From contig JALTMC010000475.1 in NCBI GenBank assembly GCA_027005175.1, positions 31,815 to 50,812 on the forward strand: 18,998 nt of DNA, given 5' to 3'. The translations under genes and the position numbers were made by a program. Positions 1-7,793 of this stretch are shown piece after piece. The stretch is from Myxococcales bacterium (GTDB taxonomy: Bacteria > Myxococcota_C > UBA6777). Within the stretch, counting starts at the first letter, position 1. Each line of letters starts with the position of its first letter. The notes under the pieces were generated by a model that saw nothing but the letters and a program-made list of their open reading frames with translations, was not told the origin of the DNA and ran no database searches.

Positions 1-2
1 CC

Positions 3-911
3 GCAACACTCCTTGAAAGCGAGCTTTTTGGTCATGTGCGTGGTGCGTTCACAGGTGCGACACGCGATCGACCGGGTCTTTTCTCTCGTGCCAACGGTGG
101 AACCCTCTTTCTTGATGAAGTGGCAGAACTTCCTCTGGAGTTGCAGGCCAAGTTGTTGCGGGTTCTTCAAGAACAAAGCTTTACTCCTGTGGGGGGGACG
201 AACTCCATCTCTGTTGATGTTCGGATCATCTCTGCGACACATAGGGCTTTGCGAGCGATGACACAAGAAGGTTTATTTCGAGAGGATCTTCTTTACCGGC
301 TGCGAGTTGTTCCTATTTATTTGCCGTCATTGCGTGAGAGGAGAGAAGATATTGAAGTGCTTCTGTGGCACTTTATCGAGAAGCGGGCCAAGGTTGGTGA
401 GCAGAGGATCAAGGCTGTCTCTCCCGAAGTGATGAGGGTCTTGCTTACTTATTCATGGCCTGGAAATGTGCGTGAATTACAAAATGTCGTTGATTATGCT
501 TTTGCAGTGGGCCGTGGGAAGACACTTCATCTGATGGATCTTCCTCCCGAAATTCAAAACCAACCGACACGAAATCCTGTGGCGGGCTTTCCTTCTTCTC
601 CTTCTGTGCCATCTTCCTGGGGTTTGGAGCTTGACGGGGAAGGGCTTCCCCCGAACTCTGAGATGTTCCAACCCGCCTGGAGTTCATGGTCTTCTCCTCT
701 CTCAAGTGGCTCCTCTTTCACGGAACCACAACGTTATTTTCATTCCCCCTTATGGAAGGGGGCCTCTGCACCCCATATCCCTCACAACGACGAACGTTCA
801 CGCATCCAAACTGCTCTTCAATATTCAAACGGTCATCTTGGGCGTGCCTCTGAGATGCTCGGGATGAGCCGGACCACACTCTGGCGCAAACGAAAAAAAT
901 ACGGAATTTGA
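3..911 (+). CDS. Sigma-54-dependent transcriptional activator (NtrC family), 5' truncated by window edge
   Basis: Bacterial enhancer-binding protein that uses ATP to remodel sigma-54 RNA polymerase. The frame is open from nt 3, so the gene begins outside the window; the GTG at 36 is internal, because the residues before it ([10 protein letters not shown]) are standard AAA+ sequence. Visible in order: the GAFTGA sigma-54 contact loop, Walker B region [12 protein letters not shown], arginine-finger region FREDLLYRL, sensor [12 protein letters not shown], then a C-terminal Fis-type helix-turn-helix (RIQTALQY...[10 protein letters not shown]). Between the AAA+ domain and the HTH lies a Pro/Ser-rich linker of about 80 residues, longer than usual. 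The N-terminal sensory domain is not in view, so the signal is unknown. I saw no convincing -24/-12 promoter among the window's genes, so its targets cannot be named. The last 31 bases of the gene are repeated exactly at 952-982. Confidence 0.95.
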   Translation, partial: ATLLESELFGHVRGAFTGATRDRPGLFSRANGGTLFLDEVAELPLELQAKLLRVLQEQSFTPVGGTNSISVDVRIISATHRALRAMTQEGLFREDLLYRLRVVPIYLPSLRERREDIEVLLWHFIEKRAKVGEQRIKAVSPEVMRVLLTYSWPGNVRELQNVVDYAFAVGRGKTLHLMDLPPEIQNQPTRNPVAGFPSSPSVPSSWGLELDGEGLPPNSEMFQPAWSSWSSPLSSGSSFTEPQRYFHSPLWKGASAPHIPHNDERSRIQTALQYSNGHLGRASEMLGMSRTTLWRKRKKYGI

Positions 912-951
912 CCCGGGCGACCTGTCGAACAATGCGCTTAAGTATGCTTAG

Positions 952-1000
952 CTGGCGCAAACGAAAAAAATACGGAATTTGATCCGGGTGATGCATCGAA
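952..1000 (+). repeat. Duplicate of the 3' end of the sigma-54 activator gene
   Basis: Bases 952-982 are identical to 881-911, which encode the last nine residues of the activator and its TGA. Similarity decays beyond: CCCGGGCGA after the first copy against TCCGGGTGA after the second, then TCGAA in both. The copies are 71 bases apart. The second copy has no gene body upstream, so it is a stranded 3' tail. Confidence 0.85.
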
Positions 1001-1063
1001 GTTCTTGGGGGACAAGCCTCCGACTTCTGTCGAGGAGCGTTGACCCGGTACTCTCTTCTCTTG

Positions 1064-1143
1064 CATCACGAAGGATTCGGCTATGTTACGAGAAGTCCAG
1101 CATTATCATGAAGGGTTCGGTTATTTTAAGACAAGTCCTGCAT
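1064..1143. repeat. Imperfect 40-bp tandem repeat covering the 3' end of the MEMO-family gene
   Basis: Units 1064-1103 and 1104-1143 match at about 32 of 40 positions by eye. The right-hand unit contains the last codons and stop (AGLVLK*) of the minus-strand MEMO-family gene. The left-hand unit, read the same way, would encode AGLLVT followed by a stop at the equivalent position (TAA in one, TAG in the other). It lies just downstream of the gene, in the same 209-bp intergenic region as the duplicated activator tail. Confidence 0.75.
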
Positions 1144-1930
1144 ATCCGACAACTCTTTGTGTTTCACCACTGACGGCTGCGCTGGTGGTGTGTTGGATGA
1201 GGGTTGCTTGGTGGAGCCCGAGATGTTGAAGGGCGTAGAGGGTGATGGTTGTAGGGACGACGCCGCACATGGAGATGTTGTGTTGTTGGCAGGTGTTGTA
1301 GAGACCTTCCGGGTTGAGCGCGAGGATCTGGTCGAGAGCGAGCTGGTCTTTTCTCCGTGTTGTGTCTTGGTCTTCGAAGTGATTCATATCGGTGGAAGAG
1401 AGCAGTAGGACGGATTCAGGCCACTGGTTGAGAGCTTGGCCTAAGGCGTGGCCCAAAGCTTGGCACTCCTTCAAGGAGCGATAGTCCATGGCGATGGGCA
1501 CAAATCTTCCGTCGGGCCGGTGCTTTTGAAGAAAGGGAAGTAAGACTTCGATGGCGTGTTCTTCGGCATGAGCCTGGTCATCCTCTGTGAGGTTGGGTAA
1601 GCACTGTTGCAAGTGTTTGGCGAGGTCTTCATCAATGGCGATCGTCCCACCTGGCATACTCCAAGAACCGTGAGTCATGATGGCTGTTTTTGCACCAAAC
1701 CGGGTGTGTTTGGGGCACAAGATGAGCGTTGTGGCCGGGATTGTCACTTGCGCGATGGTTGCCCCTGCGACCCCTCCTGAATACCGTAAGCCTGCATGTG
1801 GGGCGATGATTCCCAAGGCTGGTTGACTCGTCGTTGGTGGGGTAAACGAATCGACCCATTCTGCGAGTTGTTTGGGATCATCCGGATAGAACAAGCCTGC
1901 CATCGCAGGAGAACGAACCATCTTCTGCAT
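1121..1930 (-). CDS. MEMO-family protein (AmmeMemoRadiSam system protein B-like)
   Basis: A 269-residue member of the MEMO family, a metal-binding fold related to extradiol dioxygenases whose bacterial members often sit beside AMMECR1-like and radical SAM proteins (the AmmeMemoRadiSam set); their reaction is not established. Visible motifs: SPAMAGLFYP at the N-terminus, PHAGLRYSG (H45), CPKH (H75), EEHAIEVLLPFL (124-134), SSTDMNHF (179-185) and CG (C222). H45, H75 and C222 match the metal-ligand positions known in MEMO1. The open frame extends upstream, but the start at 1930 is preferred: AAGGAG lies just upstream and the product then begins where the family begins. The gene starts 13 nt after the stop of the FAD oxidoreductase gene, so the two are probably one operon. 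The A and radical SAM partners are absent here. Confidence 0.9.
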   Translation of the reverse strand: MQKMVRSPAMAGLFYPDDPKQLAEWVDSFTPPTTSQPALGIIAPHAGLRYSGGVAGATIAQVTIPATTLILCPKHTRFGAKTAIMTHGSWSMPGGTIAIDEDLAKHLQQCLPNLTEDDQAHAEEHAIEVLLPFLQKHRPDGRFVPIAMDYRSLKECQALGHALGQALNQWPESVLLLSSTDMNHFEDQDTTRRKDQLALDQILALNPEGLYNTCQQHNISMCGVVPTTITLYALQHLGLHQATLIQHTTSAAVSGETQRVVGYAGLVLK

Positions 1931-1943
1931 CCCTCTCTCCTTT

Positions 1944-3311
1944 TTAATTTGATTCCTTGATGATCGAGCGTGCTGCTTGTAGTGAGTTTCGTAGATTTTC
2001 AGCCAGTGGGCTGAGGTGAAACTTTCCTTGTTGACCAACAGCACGAAAACGTCGAATTTTGGTGAGGTAGCTGGATATCTCTCGGAGCTGACTTTGTTGT
2101 GTTGGGTGCTCCAAAGGGAGGGCACGACTCTCTTTGTGTACCCAGAGATCTTTGACGTCTTCTTTGCGCAGGAGCTTGGCTTCTTCCAGTCCTGGAAGGG
2201 CTTCTTCCAGCAGTTGCTGTGCTGAGGCGTCATGGAGGGGATGATCGGTAGGGAGCATCCACTCTACTGTGAGGCAGCTTTGTTGTTGGGGCAACGAGTG
2301 GGAGGGAGAATGGAGCTGGGCGGGGCTTGCGCGGTAGAAGGAGTAATGGGTCTCTGGAAAGTATCCCCACCACATGTTGTCTGTTTCTGTGGCCTGAGGC
2401 AACAGGATATTGAGGTACACCAAAGAACAATGGCGCAAGCGATAGCTGTGTTCAAGCAAGGAGTGAGGGGGGATGGGATTCCAGCGAAAGAAGAGGGTGG
2501 TTAAGGGAATGGTGGAGAAGAGGTAGTCGATGGGGAGCCAGTGCTCCTGGTTGTCGTAGTGGTATTCGATGGCTTGGATCTCATCGTCGGGGGCATGTAT
2601 CTTGCGGAGTTGAATGTTGGTTTGAATCTGTCCACCAGCAGCGAGAATGCGTTGTTCCAGCTTCTTTGCGATCGAGCCAAATCCCTGGCTTGGATCGTGG
2701 AAGGTCAGTGTCCTTGCTTTGGGTGGTCGAAACAACCCTTGCAGCAGTTGTTGTGCGGCCTGAAGAGGGCTAGAGGCCGGTGATATCGAGGTGTACCATG
2801 TGGGTCTCAAGGAAGAGGCTGGGACTTGTTGGATCTTTTGGCGGTATTCATTCATCAAGAGTTGGTCCAAGACTTTGCCATACTTGGGCAGTAATCCGGG
2901 CTGTGTTGGCGGGGTGGGTAAGTTGAACCCCAACCGGTGCTGGCTCCAGAGCAGTGCGAGTTCCCCCACCGCTTGGATGAGTGTCGTGGGTGGTATCTCT
3001 AGCAAGGACCGAGTCGAGAGGGGGTAGGCGATCCATCGGTTTTGGAACCATATTCGATTCTGCCGGGTCTGAATAAGAGACTCTCCTCCCATGAGCTGCT
3101 TGAGTTCTTGAGCGAGAGGTTGTTCGCGGGTGTGAAAGTGGTGTGGTCCTGCTTCCAAGCGGAAGCCATTCCACACCATGGTTTTTCCAACCCCTCCCAC
3201 TTCCGATTGGGCTTCCAAAACAATGGTCTCAATCCCGGCCTCCTGGAGCTTCCATGTGAGCATCAAGCCTGAGAGTCCCGCTCCTAGCACCGCAACACGC
3301 GAAATGCCCAT
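1944..3311 (-). CDS. FAD/NAD(P)-dependent oxidoreductase of the amine oxidase / protoporphyrinogen oxidase superfamily
   Basis: A 455-residue soluble flavoprotein. The N-terminus has the dinucleotide-binding fold VAVLGAGLSGL (residues 7-16), an acidic residue ending strand 2 (VLEAQSEVGG) and the following stretch GFRLEAGPHHFH, a layout shared by protoporphyrinogen oxidase-like, phytoene desaturase-like and UDP-galactopyranose mutase-like proteins. The phrase WFQNRWIAYPL is most like the mutase/porphyrin-oxidase-like group. The C-terminus (AVGQQGKFHLSPLAENLRNSLQAA) fits the second FAD-contacting segment. The substrate cannot be read from the sequence. The start at 3311 is chosen over an upstream in-frame ATG at 3413 because AGAGGAG lies a few bases ahead and the product then begins right before the Rossmann strand. 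It is the first gene of a probable operon with the MEMO-family gene. Confidence 0.88.
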   Translation of the reverse strand: MGISRVAVLGAGLSGLMLTWKLQEAGIETIVLEAQSEVGGVGKTMVWNGFRLEAGPHHFHTREQPLAQELKQLMGGESLIQTRQNRIWFQNRWIAYPLSTRSLLEIPPTTLIQAVGELALLWSQHRLGFNLPTPPTQPGLLPKYGKVLDQLLMNEYRQKIQQVPASSLRPTWYTSISPASSPLQAAQQLLQGLFRPPKARTLTFHDPSQGFGSIAKKLEQRILAAGGQIQTNIQLRKIHAPDDEIQAIEYHYDNQEHWLPIDYLFSTIPLTTLFFRWNPIPPHSLLEHSYRLRHCSLVYLNILLPQATETDNMWWGYFPETHYSFYRASPAQLHSPSHSLPQQQSCLTVEWMLPTDHPLHDASAQQLLEEALPGLEEAKLLRKEDVKDLWVHKESRALPLEHPTQQSQLREISSYLTKIRRFRAVGQQGKFHLSPLAENLRNSLQAARSIIKESN

Positions 3312-3620
3312 CCTCTTCTCCTCTGTTCGTGTAAAGGGCGGTCTGAAGGTAGCATGATTCGCTTTGAATGTCAGCCATGGCTGCTTTTTGGAGCAGGGCC
3401 ATGAGGGGGGCACGATCTTCTGTGGGATTGTGGAAAATCTCTATGAAACAGAAGATGTTGACAGATGTACATCGGATCGAGTATGCTCTGACCTGATTTT
3501 CTTCAGTGAACTCACTCGTTAACCCAGGTTTGGATGCTGCTTCGATGCTGTATACATCCTTGGTTTTCAATATATTATGTTCTTTTTTTTGAACCCGTTT
3601 TTTCTCCCAAGGAGTGTGTT
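3312..3620. other. Divergent intergenic region, no gene recognised
   Basis: About 309 bases between the minus-strand FAD oxidoreductase gene and the plus-strand three-gene operon; it should hold promoters for both. The right part is AT-rich (TATATTATG around 3571-3579, a possible -10 with no confident -35). GTTC, eight Ts and GAAC at 3579-3594 form a small inverted repeat in the probable leader of the 3621 gene. Open frames through here have no ribosome-binding site or family resemblance, and I do not call them. Confidence 0.5.
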
Positions 3621-5465
3621 ATGACAAAGATCAGAAATGATGGTCCACAGTTACATCTACCCACACAAGTCGACTCGACCTGTGTTGCCCAACACAAAGA
3701 AGTTGTGACCGATCTTAACACGCAACAAACCAAGACTCCGTTGTTGGCGGAAGCGCAAGTGGACACAGCCTGGAAGTCATTTGCTTCCCAGCCGTCGGTT
3801 GCGTCTCGCAGCCAAGCACCCGTCGATCAGGGTTCTGCTTTGCGTCAGCAAATGAATCTGAATTCCCAGCAGGTGCCCACAGGTCAACGCATCTCTTCCA
3901 CCAATCTTGCTGCACAGCTAGGGATCCATCCCTCTCGTTTGGCGGTACCCAGCTCAGCTCAAGTCAAGACCCGTGGTTCTGTGGTGAATCCTCGCATTGC
4001 GACAGGCAGCCGCTCCCAGTCGGCTCCTTTGGCATCGGCTCGTACCAACAGCGGTATCAAAGCTCCCAGCAGCCCCTCCGTTCGCCAACAGGCGAGCGCA
4101 GCTTTTGAAGCTGTGGTGGAGCAGAGCTTTATGACAGGCGATATGTCTTCCGACAACATGGCTCAAAAACTCGCAGGTGATCCCAAGCTGCTCGCTGGCC
4201 TGAGTGTGTCGGAAAAAGGTCGTCTGATTGAGATTCTGAAATCGGGTGTCACTGGAAATGCAGATGAACAGGGTATTCTGAATATTATTAGCTCTGCGAA
4301 AACGGCTCGTGAGTTCAAGGGCATCTTACAGATGGGCGGTGGTGTCCAAAGTATTCGCAATGAGATGCATGGTTCTGAGGCCAACGATTTCGACTTCTTG
4401 ATGGATCGCTTCTCAACGAGTGGGATGTCAAAAGAGCATCCCCTTCGTAAGGAAGCTCTCAACAAGTTTGATCGTGTGCTTCGCCAGAGTCATGCGACTA
4501 TCGACAGCACCTCTGACAACATGGCGCGAGACTTGGCAAACAGTCCTCGTATGTTGGATGCTTTGACCCCTCTTGAGAGAGGCCGCTTGGTTCAGATTCT
4601 GGGGGATGGCCATGTGAGTGAGGGGGATGAAGAGGCCATGATCAAGATCCTCAAAAGCAGCAGCAACCCCGCTGAATTCTTTCAAACGGTACAGGTCTCT
4701 GGTGGAGCAGAATTCATCAACAGCAAAGTGGACTGGAAAGAGCAAAATCAGTTTGACTACCTGGTTGATAAATTTCGTCGTCAGGCCGCTTCTCAGCCCC
4801 AACGCCCCGTGAGGCAGAGCAATCCTGCTGCTGGTCAAAACACCGTGAACTCTGCGACTCCTGGAATGGCTACAGCCAACCCAGCAGCCAGTGGTATGAA
4901 CCCGATGATGGGTATGAACCCGATGATGGGTATGAACCCGATGATGGGTATGAACCCGATGTTAGGTAGTCTTCAAAACCCCTGGAGTATGCCTCCAATG
5001 ATGGGTATAGGGATGAACACAGGTTATGGTATGGGAATGCCTCCCTTTGCTCAAGGTGCAACGACTGGTTTTGGTAATCAGTTTGACCTTGGGATTGGTG
5101 GAACCATCAAACGCGGTATTGGTAACTTCTTCCGTGGTCTTGTTCGTGGTATCGGGAGCCTTCTCAAGACAGCCATTCGAGTTGGAGTGGCCGCTGGTAT
5201 TGGTTTTATGATGGGCGGACCCGCCGGTGCTATGATGAATGCTGCTGGCTCTTTGTTGGGCGGTAGCGGCATGGGTATGATGAGCATGATCGGAATGATG
5301 GGCGGTATGGGTGGCTTGGCCGGTGGTCTCGCCGGTGGTCTCGCCGGTCTCGGTGGCTTGATGGGCGGTATGGGAGGAATGGGTGGTCTGTTTACTTCCA
5401 TGATGGGCTCTTCTATGCCAATGATGGGTATGGGTGGTGCTGGTATGCTGATGGGCATGTTCTAG
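3621..5465 (+). CDS. Unrecognised protein: two tandem helical domains and a Met/Gly-rich hydrophobic C-terminal tail
   Basis: I cannot assign a family to this 614-residue protein. Residues 1-160 are Ser/Gln/Ala-rich and probably disordered, with no signal peptide. Residues about 161-264 and 281-385 are two copies of one domain: DNMAQKLAGDPKLLAGL / DNMARDLANSPRMLDAL, GRLIEILKSG / GRLVQILGDG, DEQGILNII / DEEAMIKIL, FDFLMDRF / FDYLVDKF, offset 121 residues. A four-fold GMNPMM repeat follows (425-447). Residues 490-614 contain a basic amphipathic start (IKRGIGNFFRGLVRGIGSLLKTAIR), a hydrophobic stretch (VGVAAGIGFMMGG) and a tail of MGG, GMGG and AGGLAGGL units ending MLMGMF, suggesting membrane insertion or self-assembly through glycine-zipper packing (inference). 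Strong use of GGT and CGT codons hints at high expression. The start at 3621 has AAGGAG six bases upstream; the open frame continues to 3534 without one. First gene of an operon with the TPR gene 19 nt downstream. Confidence 0.85.
   Translation: MTKIRNDGPQLHLPTQVDSTCVAQHKEVVTDLNTQQTKTPLLAEAQVDTAWKSFASQPSVASRSQAPVDQGSALRQQMNLNSQQVPTGQRISSTNLAAQLGIHPSRLAVPSSAQVKTRGSVVNPRIATGSRSQSAPLASARTNSGIKAPSSPSVRQQASAAFEAVVEQSFMTGDMSSDNMAQKLAGDPKLLAGLSVSEKGRLIEILKSGVTGNADEQGILNIISSAKTAREFKGILQMGGGVQSIRNEMHGSEANDFDFLMDRFSTSGMSKEHPLRKEALNKFDRVLRQSHATIDSTSDNMARDLANSPRMLDALTPLERGRLVQILGDGHVSEGDEEAMIKILKSSSNPAEFFQTVQVSGGAEFINSKVDWKEQNQFDYLVDKFRRQAASQPQRPVRQSNPAAGQNTVNSATPGMATANPAASGMNPMMGMNPMMGMNPMMGMNPMLGSLQNPWSMPPMMGIGMNTGYGMGMPPFAQGATTGFGNQFDLGIGGTIKRGIGNFFRGLVRGIGSLLKTAIRVGVAAGIGFMMGGPAGAMMNAAGSLLGGSGMGMMSMIGMMGGMGGLAGGLAGGLAGLGGLMGGMGGMGGLFTSMMGSSMPMMGMGGAGMLMGMF
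4893..4964 (+). repeat. Four tandem 18-bp units encoding GMNPMM
   Basis: Units begin at 4893, 4911, 4929 and 4947. The first three are identical (GGT ATG AAC CCG ATG ATG) and the fourth ends in TTA instead of ATG. The unit is in frame with the host gene, so copy-number change would lengthen or shorten the linker by six residues without a frameshift. Confidence 0.95.
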
Positions 5466-5484
5466 AGAGAGGATATTTTGCGGT

Positions 5485-6657
5485 ATGCCAATTCCTGAGG
5501 AAATTCAAGAGCCATTGTTGGAAGGTAAGCTCGAAGAAGCTGAAGGTCTGCTTCGAGCTTACCTGAAAGAACAACCCGATGACGACGACGCATACACCGA
5601 GTTGGTGCGTGTGGTGCTCGGCCAACGTCGTGTCAAAGAAGCCGAAACCATGATTACAGAGATGGTGGAAGCCGATGACGGTGATCCCGTTGCCCTCGGG
5701 CTGCGTGGCCTTTTGCACGAGTACAAAGGTAATCTCGATGAAGCACGAGCGGACTATGCTTCTGCGTTAGAGATCGATCCCGAGCAGGTTAATGTGCTTT
5801 ATAATCTCGGTCGTTTGTCTGTGGTTTCCGTTGAATTCGACGAGGCCACCGCCGAAAAAGCCGAGACGTACTTAAAAAAAACTGTGGAACTTGTACCGGA
5901 TCATTTTCTGGCCCATTTTCAGTTGGCAGCTTTGTACACTCGTTTGGGGCGGCCCGAGGATGCTGCTCAGGCGTGCTACAACACCCTTGAACGGAATCCT
6001 TTTCACGTTCCTTCTTATTTGTTTCTCGGGGAAATCTTTTCTGCTGTGGGACAAATTGATGAAGTGATCGAGTTGTACAAAGCGGGGCTTCGTGTCAATC
6101 CACTGGTTCACGCCTTTCGTGATGAATTATTGCGATTGTATCGAATCCAAGAGCGTTTTGATGCTGCTTTTGAGGTCGCTCTCAAACAAACGGAGATGCG
6201 GGGTGCCTTTGTCGATTTCCTTGAATTGGGTCAGCTTGCGATTCTTTTGGAAGATCCTCAGACAGCAGAGGTCGCCTTCTTAAAGGCAGAGGAACTTCAG
6301 CCCAATGACTGGCGCACAGCTTTTAACCTGGGTGAGTTGTATCGAGGAACAGAGCTTTGGGAGAAGGCTGAAGATGCCTACCATCGCTCTTTGGAGCAAG
6401 CTGAAACTCCTGAATCTCTCACAGGTTTGGCTCTAATTCTTCAGCAATCCGATGAGTCTGACGATCAGGAACAGGCGATTGTCTATTTTCAGCAGGCACA
6501 GGCGCTCTCTCCTGATACTCCTGAGTATCTACTCAATCTAGCCTTGGCTCTCAGTCAGGCTGGTCGCGTGGAAGAGATTACAGAAACTCTGACTCGTGTT
6601 GAGCCTCTTTTTGCTCCGGAAGATCCCTCGTTAGAACAAGTCCGTTCTCTCCTTTAG
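5485..6657 (+). CDS. Cytoplasmic tetratricopeptide repeat (TPR) protein
   Basis: A 390-residue protein built almost wholly of TPR helical hairpins, probably nine or ten. Clear units include the first pair LLEGKLEEAEGLLRAYLKEQPDD, then GNLDEARADYASALEIDP, GRPEDAAQACYNTLERNP, QIDEVIELYKAGLRVNP, ELWEKAEDAYHRSLEQ and DQEQAIVYFQQAQALSP. There is no signal peptide or membrane segment, so it should act in the cytoplasm as a scaffold or chaperone-like binding protein. It is strongly acidic. It lies 19 nt after the Met/Gly-rich protein gene and 25 nt before the P-loop gene, so its partner is plausibly one of these products, for example as a chaperone for the aggregation-prone first product; that is an inference from context. 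The ribosome-binding site is a GA-rich stretch (5465-5473), about 12 bases ahead of the ATG, slightly far. Confidence 0.9.
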   Translation: MPIPEEIQEPLLEGKLEEAEGLLRAYLKEQPDDDDAYTELVRVVLGQRRVKEAETMITEMVEADDGDPVALGLRGLLHEYKGNLDEARADYASALEIDPEQVNVLYNLGRLSVVSVEFDEATAEKAETYLKKTVELVPDHFLAHFQLAALYTRLGRPEDAAQACYNTLERNPFHVPSYLFLGEIFSAVGQIDEVIELYKAGLRVNPLVHAFRDELLRLYRIQERFDAAFEVALKQTEMRGAFVDFLELGQLAILLEDPQTAEVAFLKAEELQPNDWRTAFNLGELYRGTELWEKAEDAYHRSLEQAETPESLTGLALILQQSDESDDQEQAIVYFQQAQALSPDTPEYLLNLALALSQAGRVEEITETLTRVEPLFAPEDPSLEQVRSLL

Positions 6658-6682
6658 CCTCTATCCATTAGGTCGCTTTTTT

Positions 6683-7768
6683 ATGACAAATGCCAAGCTG
6701 ACAGGTCGCGAAATCGATCTCGATTCGCTACAGGTCGTTCGTGTTGATAAGAGAGCTTCATCAACCGTCAACATGGATCTGGACTTAGAGTTGCAGGTAG
6801 TGGAACCCGTTGCACCTCGTGTGGGTGACGTTGTTGTTGTTCAAACTCTCACAGACAATGCAACCTATAACAAGTTAGAACTGACCAGTGGGCGTCTCGC
6901 TCGTGTGAAAGTTCATGATATTATTGTTGGGGTCCTTGGCCGTCGGCGTGCCTTAAAAGGATTTGTGGGGGAAGTCCCCACGAAAATTAAGCGTGGAGAT
7001 AAACTTCATCTTCTCAGCCTTGGTGGATTGATTGGTCGTTGTATTGGTCGGTCTCATAGGGTTGGCCGAGCCATTCAGGTTGAGATTAAGGGTGTTGTTG
7101 TTCGAGAGGGCCATATTCTCAATATCTCTGAGCAAAGCCTTAAACCTGTAGAGCGATTGCACCATCATGTACCCATTGTCTTGGTGGCGGGAACCTCTAT
7201 GCAGGTTGGTAAAACGCAGGTCACCTCTGAGGTGATTAAACAATTTAGCCGACATGGGTATAAAATCGCTGGGGCGAAGTTATCGGGTGTCGCGGCTATG
7301 CGAGATACACTAGACATGGAAGATCACGGTGCTTTTGCCACCGCGAGTTTCTTGGATTGTGGGCATCCATCCACTGTCGGGATCAAAGATGTCGGTCCGA
7401 TCGCCCGGACTATCGTGGACCACTTGTCTGCAAAAGGTCCGGATCTTATCGCCATCGAAATGGGAGACGGCTTGATCGGTGGATACAATGTAGATTCATT
7501 GTTTGACCATGAAGATATCCGCCGTCACTGTGTTGCTATCATCCTGTGTGCCCCCGATTTTGTTGGGGTGCATGGTGGGCTTTCTCTGCTCCGTGAGAAA
7601 GGTGTGGAGGTCGATGTGGTTTCGGGACCCACCACTGATAGTAAAATGGGAATACAACTGATTCGACGACGATTCGGACTTGATGCTGCCAATGCTCTCA
7701 ACAATGGAGAGAGATTGTATGAGTTGATCAAAGCACGTCTAGAGGCTTGGACTCCACCCTCAAGCTAG
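6683..7768 (+). CDS. P-loop NTPase-like protein (MobB / dethiobiotin synthetase / DUF1611-type nucleotide-binding domain)
   Basis: A 361-residue soluble protein. Residues 1-160 are beta-rich with a stretch VGRAIQVEIKGVVVREGHIL and no motif I recognise. From about 163 a P-loop domain begins: VPIVLVAGTSMQVGKT (Walker A, G170-T178), followed by GAKLSG (197-202) and a Walker B-like strand ending in DLIAIEMGDGLIGG (254-267). The GTS-x-x-VGKT form with a following G-x-K strand resembles MobB, dethiobiotin synthetase-like and DUF1611 proteins rather than AAA+ or transport ATPases. The reaction is unknown. It is the third gene of the 3621-7768 operon, 25 nt after the TPR gene; its ribosome-binding site is weak (TTAGGT about 10 bases upstream), consistent with translational coupling. 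The stop at 7766 is followed within 30 bases by a likely terminator. Confidence 0.85.
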   Translation: MTNAKLTGREIDLDSLQVVRVDKRASSTVNMDLDLELQVVEPVAPRVGDVVVVQTLTDNATYNKLELTSGRLARVKVHDIIVGVLGRRRALKGFVGEVPTKIKRGDKLHLLSLGGLIGRCIGRSHRVGRAIQVEIKGVVVREGHILNISEQSLKPVERLHHHVPIVLVAGTSMQVGKTQVTSEVIKQFSRHGYKIAGAKLSGVAAMRDTLDMEDHGAFATASFLDCGHPSTVGIKDVGPIARTIVDHLSAKGPDLIAIEMGDGLIGGYNVDSLFDHEDIRRHCVAIILCAPDFVGVHGGLSLLREKGVEVDVVSGPTTDSKMGIQLIRRRFGLDAANALNNGERLYELIKARLEAWTPPSS

Positions 7769-7793
7769 ATCGAGTCACTCTCTCGTATCATCA

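Noticed and set aside
935-952. Possible hairpin around TTAAG-TATG-CTTAG after the sigma-54 activator gene
   Set aside because: Short, bulged and AT-rich with no T tract following, so not a convincing terminator.
3229-3570. 113-codon minus-strand frame upstream of the FAD oxidoreductase
   Set aside because: It overlaps the well-supported start of the FAD oxidoreductase in another frame, lacks a ribosome-binding site and resembles no family.
5078-5458. 126-codon Pro/Ile-rich minus-strand frame opposite the Met/Gly-rich tail
   Set aside because: It is the antisense shadow of the GGT/ATG repeats, with no start signal.
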